Assembly (NCBI RefSeq): GCF_037652055.1
Contig: NZ_JBBKAH010000005.1
Span: forward strand, 62,001 to 126,000
Direction: 5' to 3'
DNA length: 64,000 nt
Source of the DNA: Pelagibius sp037652055
GTDB taxonomy: Bacteria; Pseudomonadota; Alphaproteobacteria; Kiloniellales; Kiloniellaceae
Part shown: positions 58,600 through 64,000 of the stretch, piece by piece
Layout: the number at the start of each line of letters is the position of its first letter
Position numbering within the stretch: the first letter of the stretch is position 1
The notes under the pieces: model-generated
What the model was told of the DNA's origin: nothing
Database searches by the model: none
What the model saw: the letters and a program-made list of their open reading frames with translations, nothing else
Made by a program: the position numbers and the translations under genes

Positions 58600-59799
58600 A
58601 TGGCTGGCGGAAATCGCAGCGTGGCAGGCGGCACGCAGGCCCAGAGTGCGGCCGCCCTGTCCGTGCTCAGCGGCATGCTCGTGCTGGCGGCCGCCAACCA
58701 CGACGCCCTCGCAGGGCCTGACGCCATCGGTGCCGCGGGAAGCGACCCGACCGTCGACAAGACCTTCGAGCGCGGCGAAGCCGTCGCGTTCGAGCCCGGC
58801 CCCGGCTTCGTCGTCTTCCCCATTCCAATCAGCAATCCCACCATCGGGACCGGGCTCGGGGTCGGCACCGGTCTGCTCTACCAGACGGACGCCGGGTCGG
58901 CGCCGTCCTACACCGGCGTCGGCGCCATGGCGACCAGCAACCGAACCTGGGGTGTCGGCGTCCTGCAGTATCTCTCCCTCGATGAGGATCGCTACCGTCT
59001 CTCCTTCGGGCTGGGCTACGCCAGCGTGCACTACGACTTCTTCGGTGCCGGCAGCGATGCGGGCGACCGTGGCGCATCGATCCCGATCATTCAGAAAGGC
59101 TACTTCACGAACCCCTGGGCCGAGGTTCGTATTGCCGAGAATCTCTATGTCGGCCTGCAATACCGGCTTATCGAGGCGAGCACCGAGATCGATTTCTCGG
59201 ACCGGGACGGTGTGCTCGCGCGACTGCTGGAGGGGCGCCAGCTCGACTTCACCAGCTCCGGGGCCGGGCCCATCCTGGACTGGGATACGCGCGACGATCC
59301 CTTCTGGCCACGCCAGGGCCACTGGCTGCATGCCGACATGTTCGTCGCCAGCGGTGAATTCCTGTCCGACTTCAACTATCGCAAGGGGCACGTGAGCTTC
59401 AACTACTACCGCGAGGTCTTCGACGACGGCATCCTGGCCGCGCGGGTGGCCGGATGCTTTGCGGGAGGCGAAGTGCCGGTGGTGGATCTCTGCCTGTTCG
59501 GCGCGAACAACGACCTCCGAGGCTACGAGACGGGCCGCTACCGAGATGAGAATGCGCTTGCGGTCCAGGTGGAACAACGCTGGAAGTTCGCCGAGCGCTG
59601 GGGGCTGGTCGGCTTCGCCGGGGCCGGCGGCGTCGCATCGGACATTGGCAAAACCCTCAGCTCCGACCCGCTGGCCAGCGGGGGGCTTGGCTTGCGCTTT
59701 CAGGCCTCGGAGGACTATCAGGTTCATCTGGCCGTCGACGGCGCCGTCAACCTGGATGGCGACATCGGCGTCTACTTTCGCATCGGGGAAGCTTTTTGA
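58600..59799 (+). CDS. Omp85-like (BamA/TamA surface antigen) outer-membrane barrel
   Basis: A 399-residue protein with an Ala/Val-rich N-terminal export region (LSVLSGMLVLAAANHDALAG) and a C-terminal barrel of the bacterial-surface-antigen (Omp85) family. It shows alternating aromatic/hydrophobic strands, the GPILDWDTRDDPFWPRQGHW motif near residues 223-242, and NDLRGYETGRYRDENALAVQ near 305-325, the L-R-G-Y/F hallmark of Omp85 lid strands. It ends in Phe. No POTRA domains precede the barrel, so it is a short single-barrel form of unknown cargo. Confidence 0.85.
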   Translation: MAGGNRSVAGGTQAQSAAALSVLSGMLVLAAANHDALAGPDAIGAAGSDPTVDKTFERGEAVAFEPGPGFVVFPIPISNPTIGTGLGVGTGLLYQTDAGSAPSYTGVGAMATSNRTWGVGVLQYLSLDEDRYRLSFGLGYASVHYDFFGAGSDAGDRGASIPIIQKGYFTNPWAEVRIAENLYVGLQYRLIEASTEIDFSDRDGVLARLLEGRQLDFTSSGAGPILDWDTRDDPFWPRQGHWLHADMFVASGEFLSDFNYRKGHVSFNYYREVFDDGILAARVAGCFAGGEVPVVDLCLFGANNDLRGYETGRYRDENALAVQVEQRWKFAERWGLVGFAGAGGVASDIGKTLSSDPLASGGLGLRFQASEDYQVHLAVDGAVNLDGDIGVYFRIGEAF

Positions 59800-59832
59800 G
59801 GGGATTATCCAAATGCTCCGGGAGGTGATGCC

Positions 59833-60267
59833 ATGGCTGTAAACGCTCAAGACGACAACGACCTGCTGAAAATTGCGCTGCGCATCCTCGCGCCGCTGGC
59901 GATCGTTCTGATCACCTACAATCCCACCGACTACTGCTTCTATACCTGGTTCACCGACGCCATGGCAGCCGGAGAACTGGGCGGCATTCACTTTCTGGCC
60001 CTGGTGGTGCTGCTGATTTGCTGGAGCATCCTCGTCGTCGCGACGTGGAAATCTCTCGACATCTACGGGGTGGTCCTGGTCTGCGCCCTGCTCGGCGCCG
60101 TCATCTGGGTGCTCATCGACTGGGGGCTGCTCAACACCGACTCGACCAATGCCGTCGCCTGGATCGTCCTGGTCTGCGGCGCGATCATCCTGGCGGTCGG
60201 GCTGTCATGGGCACTGATATGGCGGCGCATCACCGGCCAATACGCCGTGGACGAGATCGAGGATTGA
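59833..60267 (+). CDS. Small four-helix membrane protein
   Basis: A 144-residue protein with four hydrophobic helices (residues ~17-35, 55-72, 80-97, 108-130), the sequence TYNPTDYCFYTWFTDAMAAG between helices 1 and 2, and DIYGVVLVCALLGAVIWVLI DWG later. It may belong to the DUF6524 group of alphaproteobacterial membrane proteins, a recognition from memory. It lies 33 bp after the Omp85-like gene, with GGGAGGTGATGCC upstream, so co-expression is likely. Function unknown. Confidence 0.7.
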   Translation: MAVNAQDDNDLLKIALRILAPLAIVLITYNPTDYCFYTWFTDAMAAGELGGIHFLALVVLLICWSILVVATWKSLDIYGVVLVCALLGAVIWVLIDWGLLNTDSTNAVAWIVLVCGAIILAVGLSWALIWRRITGQYAVDEIED

Positions 60268-60306
60268 GCGCGGTCGCAGGGCGGCCGTCCCTGACGCACT
60301 TCCGGA

Positions 60307-61749
60307 TCACGCGCCCTGGCGCAGAGGCTCCGTGTCGCGCAGCAGCCACAGGCGGAACGCCGTGACCGGCTCGCTCTGCGGTTTCCCCTCGGGCGTTACA
60401 AGGTAGTAGTCCCAGTCGGCAACGGCGTGGTCGCACAGCTTCACGAGCCGCCCGCAGGCCAGGTCTTCCGCAACGAGAAACTGGTCGGCCAGCGCTACGC
60501 CCTGGCCGGCGATCGCGGCTTCGATGGCAAGACCGCTCTCGAGAATGCGCGGCCCTCGTCCCACGTCTGAGCCGGAGATCCCGCCCGCGGCGAGCCAGTC
60601 CCGCCACAGACAGCCGTCGTCGTCATGCAAAAGGGTGAGTTGCGTCAGGTCTTGCGGCCGCCATGCACCCTTCCTTTGCGGCAGGTAGTCCGGCGACGCC
60701 ACGGGAAACACCTGCGAATTCACAAGAAGGTCCTGCGTCAATCCGGGCCAGTGGCCCAGTCCGCGGCGGATGGCGATATCGGCGCCCTCACGGTTCAGAT
60801 CGACAACACGCGGCGTGGCATCCAGCACCACCTCGCATTCAGGCCAGTCCGCCCGGAACCGGTCGAGGCGGCGAATCAGCCAGCGCGAGGCGAAGGCAGG
60901 CTGCGCAGTGACCCGGATAAGGTGGTCGGCCCGCGAAATCTCATGCAGCGCGCTTGACCAAGCGGTATCGGCTGCAACTGTGCCGCCCCGTGTCCGCAGC
61001 GCGTCGTACAGACGGACAGTCTCGGACTCGGGTGCAACCGACAACTCGCGCGCCAGCCGGTCCCGCAGGGTGCCGAACAGCTTCAGAGCCTGCGCCCGCT
61101 CGCCCCGCTCGGCATGGATGCGCATCAGCGCGCGGCAGGCCCTTTCGTTCAGCGAGTCGAGCAGCAGCAGGCAGCGCGCCGCGGCTGCCGCCCGCTCTCT
61201 TTCGCCGGCCGCGAGCGACCGCTCCATCAGCGCCGTCGCGGCGTCCACGGCGAGGCCCCGCAGGCGCTGCCGCTCGATCGCCAGCCAGTCTTCAAAGGCG
61301 GCATCACGGACGTAGCTGTCCTCCAACAGTTCGCCGCGGTACAGCGCCACCGCCTGCTCCAGCGCCTCGAGGCTGTCCTGCCTCAGACCCCGCTCGAAGC
61401 GGATCACATCGACGTCGACCGTGTCAGGATCGAGCGTCACCGAGCGCCGGTTGGCGACCAGCGCCCCCCGCGGTTCACCGCCCAACGAACGCCTGAGGCC
61501 CAACGAACGCCTGAGGCGCAGCAGCGCCTGCTTCAGGCTGTCGCGCGCCTGACGCTCGCCGCTGTCGCCCCACAGCAGCCCCGCCAGCCTCTCGCGGGCG
61601 ACTGGAACGCCGGGCGACATGGCGAGGAAACCCAGCAGCGCGCGGTCCTTGCGGCCCGGCAGGTCGATGGTCCGCCCGCCGCCGTCGCGCAGGCGGAACC
61701 CGCCGAAGAGAGTGATCTCCAGGATGTCGGCTGACGGGTCGTGGCTCAT
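60307..61749 (-). CDS. Regulator fusing SARP-like wHTH-BTAD to a LysR effector domain
   Basis: A 480-residue protein of unusual architecture. Residues ~8-95 form an OmpR/SARP-type winged helix (ITLFGGFRLRDGGGRTIDLP, GRKDRALLGFLAM, ARDSLKQALLRLRRSLGLRR), and ~100-245 a bacterial transcriptional activation domain of TPR-like helices (LEDSYVRDAAFEDWLAIERQ, ALMRIHAERGERAQALKLFG). From ~270 a LysR_substrate domain of the GcvA type follows (FASRWLIRRLDRFRADWPEC, then ADIAIRRGLGHWPGLTQDLL, FPVASPDYLPQ). The LysR HTH itself is absent, replaced by the SARP module. ATG 61747-61749 is chosen; the long upstream frame is antisense noise. It converges with the membrane-protein gene. Confidence 0.85.
   Translation of the reverse strand: MSHDPSADILEITLFGGFRLRDGGGRTIDLPGRKDRALLGFLAMSPGVPVARERLAGLLWGDSGERQARDSLKQALLRLRRSLGLRRSLGGEPRGALVANRRSVTLDPDTVDVDVIRFERGLRQDSLEALEQAVALYRGELLEDSYVRDAAFEDWLAIERQRLRGLAVDAATALMERSLAAGERERAAAAARCLLLLDSLNERACRALMRIHAERGERAQALKLFGTLRDRLARELSVAPESETVRLYDALRTRGGTVAADTAWSSALHEISRADHLIRVTAQPAFASRWLIRRLDRFRADWPECEVVLDATPRVVDLNREGADIAIRRGLGHWPGLTQDLLVNSQVFPVASPDYLPQRKGAWRPQDLTQLTLLHDDDGCLWRDWLAAGGISGSDVGRGPRILESGLAIEAAIAGQGVALADQFLVAEDLACGRLVKLCDHAVADWDYYLVTPEGKPQSEPVTAFRLWLLRDTEPLRQGA
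61481..61516 (-). repeat. 18-bp perfect tandem duplication inside the fusion regulator
   Basis: CCCAACGAACGCCTGAGG is present twice in tandem (61481-61498, 61499-61516). It adds six residues in frame, producing LRRSLGLRRSLG at the end of the DNA-binding winged helix. The frame is preserved, so the protein may work, but the loop after the recognition helix is lengthened. Such short perfect duplications are usually recent slippage events. Confidence 0.8.
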
Positions 61750-62058
61750 GACATCAAGCGTCCGGTGGACGGTTCCTGCGTCGCATCCATCGAATTCACG
61801 GTTTATTTCCGATCGGCACCCCGGTGGCTTCCCCTCCGCCGGACTACTGTCCCTTCGTAAGGTCGGCCCGGTCATCGCCGCACGCCGATACCAACGAGGA
61901 TGCGCTGAATGTTGTACCACTTTCTCCGAGGCTACACCGATGCCATCTATGTGGCGGTCCATCTGCGAGCACCCAAAGCGCCGCGTGCGGGCCTGTTCGC
62001 TGAGCCTCCTGTTCCTATCGAAGCGCAGGTCGCCACCTGCTTCGAGACCCTCTTTGGG

Positions 62059-62913
62059 ATGATCGCGTGGCTCATCCGGGCGCTGGCCGGAACAGCCCGT
62101 TGGATCTACCCCGGCAGAGCCGGCTCTGCGGGGCGCCGCGCCATCGCCGGAACCGTCGCTTTTGTGCTTGGCGTCGCGCTGTTCGCCGTCGTGGCCGCCG
62201 CCGGCAGCGCCCGCGCGACGATCCTGACCTTCGATCAGGGGCGGAGCGCGACCGGCTTCGACGTGGTCCCGATCCAAGCCGGTGCGCAGGTGGCACAGGA
62301 CTACGGCGACCGGGTCACCGGCAGTCCGATGGACGTGCTGGGCGGCACCTACACCTACGGTAACGGCGGCGAGGGCTTCACGCCCAATGTCGGTGTCAAC
62401 TACCTCGCCACCGGCGGCGTGTTCCTCTGGACGCTCGAGTATGGCGACCTGACCAACGTCATCTTCGCTGGGCCGGGCTCCAACGTCTTTCGCGTCCAAC
62501 TCGAGGCCGACGCGGGCTTCGAGGTCGTGCTGTACGGCTTCGACCTCGCCGGCTGGCCGCTGACCGACTACGCCATCGATGCCGTGACGGTCAGCAGCAA
62601 CGGCATTCCCTTGTTCTCGCAGATCGACGTGGCAGTCGAAGGCGACGCGACGGGACCAGGCCACACCGCCTTCGGCTTCGCCGCACCGCTGATGGGCAGC
62701 GAACTGACGATCAGCCTCGACTTCTCGAACATCCCCTTCGGACAGCAGGACAACTTCGGCCTCGACAATATCCGCTTCGGACAGAGTCCGCCGCCGGAGG
62801 TCGTCCCCACCGAGGTACCGGAGCCTGGTTCGCTGGCTCTGCTCGTTACCGGTCTGGCGATGCTGGGCCTGCGACGGGATCGAGCGGCTTTCCGCTTGCG
62901 TGCCGCTGTCTGA
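62059..62913 (+). CDS. PEP-CTERM sorting-domain protein
   Basis: A 284-residue exported protein with an N-terminal signal anchor (RRAIAGTVAFVLGVALFAVV, cleavage near GSARATI). The beta-rich body has strands such as NVFRVQLEADAGFEVVLYGF and LDFSNIPFGQQDNFGLDNIR. A classical PEP-CTERM tail has the motif VPEPGSLALLVTGLAMLGLR followed by RDR. Such tails are recognised by exosortase/EpsH systems and link the protein to exopolysaccharide secretion. No exosortase lies in this window. Start: ATG 62059 gives a normal signal; ATG 61909 is also open and in frame. Confidence 0.8.
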   Translation: MIAWLIRALAGTARWIYPGRAGSAGRRAIAGTVAFVLGVALFAVVAAAGSARATILTFDQGRSATGFDVVPIQAGAQVAQDYGDRVTGSPMDVLGGTYTYGNGGEGFTPNVGVNYLATGGVFLWTLEYGDLTNVIFAGPGSNVFRVQLEADAGFEVVLYGFDLAGWPLTDYAIDAVTVSSNGIPLFSQIDVAVEGDATGPGHTAFGFAAPLMGSELTISLDFSNIPFGQQDNFGLDNIRFGQSPPPEVVPTEVPEPGSLALLVTGLAMLGLRRDRAAFRLRAAV

Positions 62914-63034
62914 CCCCCTCTCCGCCGCCGGTGCCGCCGTGGCGCTGCAATAGCGCTCGGCATTCGTTCGCCATCACATGGTCGACCCGCCGAGTCCGGT
63001 TGCCTTCCGCTCCGCTTCCCGGCATCCTGCCCGC

Positions 63035-63206
63035 GACGGTGCCTTTGGCAGAGGTGAAACGGGAAGTTCGGTGAGAAACCGACGCCGCCCCCGCGACTGT
63101 AAGGAGATCGCCCCCTTCAAGAACGTCACTGGCCTCCATCGGTAAGATCCCTTGGGGCCGGGAAGGCGAAGGTGGGAAGAAGCTCCGAGCCAGGAGACCG
63201 GCCGTC
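63035..63206 (+). promoter_or_regulatory. Cobalamin riboswitch
   Basis: All the main conserved elements of a B12-sensing riboswitch leader are present in order: the P1 arm GACGG (63035-63039), AGGTGAAACGGGAAGTTCGG, GCCCCCGCGACTGTAAGGAG, then GAGCCAGGAGACCGGCC (63187-63203), a full match to the B12 box, and the closing P1 arm CCGTC (63202-63206). It lies 51 bp upstream of the HupE/UreJ gene. AdoCbl binding would close expression of that gene when B12 is plentiful. Confidence 0.92.
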
Positions 63207-63257
63207 ACGGAGTTCAACAGCTGAAAGGGGGCGGCGGGCCCCCGCAAAGGAGTTTTC

Positions 63258-63845
63258 ATGCGCTTTCTTTCCGTTTTCACGGCCACCCTGCTCATCGCCA
63301 CGGCGGCTGAAGCCCACACCGGCGGCGGCGCCGCGTCCGGCCTGTCCCACGGCTTCTTCCATCCCCTCGGCGGCCTCGACCACATCCTGGCCATGGCCGG
63401 CGTCGGCCTGCTCGGCTTCGTCATCGGCGGACGCGCCCTCTGGCTGGTGCCGGTGTCCTTCGTCGCCATGATGGCCGTCGGCGGTATTGTCGGCGTCGCC
63501 GGAGTCGGCCTGCCGTTTGTGGAGGCCGGCATCGCTCTTTCGGTGGTGGTGATCGGCGCCGCGCTGGCCTTCGGCGGCAGTGTGCCCCTGGCCCTCGCCA
63601 TGGCCCTGGCCGGCGGCTTTGCCGTGTTCCACGGCCACGCCCACGGCACCGAGATGCCGCTCGCCGCGTCCGGCCTGACCTACGGCCTGGGCTTCATGGC
63701 GGCCACCGCCCTGCTGCACGGCCTCGGCATCGGCGCCGGCTTCGCCCTCAACGCCGTGGCCGGCGCAGCCAGCCGCCGGGCGGCACGCGTCGGCGGCGCG
63801 CTGCTCAGTCTCTCCGGTCTGGCGCTTCTCACGGGCGTTCTGTAA
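63258..63845 (+). CDS. HupE/UreJ-family metal permease under B12 control
   Basis: A 195-residue protein with an export-like N-terminus (MRFLSVFTATLLIATAAEAH) followed by about five membrane helices. The family blocks GFFHPLGGLDHILAMAGVGL near residues 31-50 and FAVFHGHAHGTEMPLAASGL near 120-140 carry the His-rich metal-binding pattern, with TALLHGLGIGAGF later. HupE/UreJ proteins transport Ni or Co. The riboswitch directly upstream makes cobalt, the B12 metal, the likely substrate. AAAGGAG precedes the ATG. Confidence 0.92.
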   Translation: MRFLSVFTATLLIATAAEAHTGGGAASGLSHGFFHPLGGLDHILAMAGVGLLGFVIGGRALWLVPVSFVAMMAVGGIVGVAGVGLPFVEAGIALSVVVIGAALAFGGSVPLALAMALAGGFAVFHGHAHGTEMPLAASGLTYGLGFMAATALLHGLGIGAGFALNAVAGAASRRAARVGGALLSLSGLALLTGVL

Positions 63846-63861
63846 GGCGCTCTGACGGCAG

Positions 63862-64000
63862 CTATTGCGGTGGTGGCGGCGGGCCGCTGCCACCACCCAG
63901 CTGCGCCTGGCACAGTGCCTCGGCCCGGCCTTTGAACAACGCGGCCTGCTGGGCGTTGATCGTGCCCTCCGAGACCATCTTCTCAATGTCGGCGGCGCGC
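63862..64000 (-). CDS. Partial CDS, C-terminal end of an unidentified protein
   Basis: Last ~46 codons of a gene entering from the right edge, ending at TAG 63862-63864. The readable part includes AADIEKMVSEGTINAQQAAL FKGRAEALCQAQ and a Gly/Pro tail (GGGSGPPPPPQ). A helical Ala/Gln-rich domain with a proline-rich end is all that can be said. It is convergent with the HupE gene (16 bp between stops). Confidence 0.55.
   Translation of the reverse strand, partial: RAADIEKMVSEGTINAQQAALFKGRAEALCQAQLGGGSGPPPPPQ

Noticed and set aside
60307..62664. 785-codon extended start for the BTAD-LysR regulator
   Set aside because: The added N-terminal 305 codons are antisense to the PEP-CTERM gene; the SARP-like domain starts at ATG 61747-61749.
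1..64000. CRISPR arrays, rRNA/tRNA genes, complete insertion sequences, prophage
   Set aside because: No regular spaced repeats, no cloverleaf or rRNA-like segments, and no transposase, integrase or phage structural genes seen by eye on either strand; tRNAs can be missed without a covariance search.

Overview
The window is GC-rich, densely coding bacterial chromosome. It most resembles a heterotrophic alphaproteobacterium, possibly of the Rhodospirillales or a rhizobia-like group. The grounds are several branched-chain-amino-acid-type (LIV) ABC operons, a tripartite tricarboxylate transporter, FixJ/NodW-like response regulators, an ery-like polyol locus, and FdhD/MobA with a polyferredoxin. 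The taxonomic call is inference. I saw no rRNA, tRNA, CRISPR array or intact insertion sequence.

1-6.6 kb: a minus-strand LIV operon (binding protein, LivH, LivM, LivG, LivF) that continues into an atypical small ABC ATPase and a cut-off gene. A divergent RpiR regulator faces it. 6.9-12.6 kb: a LysR regulator diverges from a TctC-TctB-TctA transporter followed by a gamma-glutamyltransferase. 12.7-21.7 kb: a GntR regulator sits between a catabolic pair (BKACE and a 3-hydroxyacyl-CoA-type dehydrogenase) and a second LIV operon ending in an SDR dehydrogenase. An identical 12-bp palindrome lies in both promoter regions. The two ATPases of this transporter carry substitutions that should fall in the same composite ATP site.

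22.2-32.0 kb: one long co-oriented locus with a sugar-type ABC transporter, a SorC regulator, an aldo/keto reductase, a GlpD/EryB-like FAD dehydrogenase, an LsrF/DhnA-like aldolase and an FGGY kinase. This is a complete import, phosphorylation, oxidation and aldol-cleavage gene set for an unidentified polyol or sugar. 32.0-44.1 kb: a detoxification-like patchwork of LysE exporter, pirin, ABM monooxygenase, three quinone-oxidoreductase-like enzymes, cysteine hydrolase, RidA, AraC tandem copies with a 46-codon remnant of a third, a porin, DoxX and HxlR. It shows signs of duplication and decay: a FixJ-like pseudogene and a roughly 110-bp intergenic repeat in two copies. 44.7-48.2 kb: a FixJ-like regulator, a single-receiver protein, a soluble histidine kinase, a tiny Tat-type lipoprotein and a PAS protein.

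48.5-57.5 kb: MobA, FdhD and a polyferredoxin, which are formate dehydrogenase/molybdoenzyme accessory genes without the enzyme itself. They are mixed with an orphan family-5 binding protein, ExoD, several small conserved-looking proteins, a very AT-rich 45-codon ORF missed by length cut-offs, and a TauE/SafE permease. 57.6-64 kb: an NlpC/P60 hydrolase, an Omp85-like barrel, a small membrane protein, a regulator fusing a SARP-like wHTH-BTAD region to a LysR effector domain, a PEP-CTERM protein, and a cobalamin riboswitch upstream of a HupE/UreJ transporter. The strongest candidates for something undescribed are the BTAD-LysR fusion, the asymmetric LIV ATPase pair, the hybrid ery/lsr locus and the AT-rich micro-ORF.
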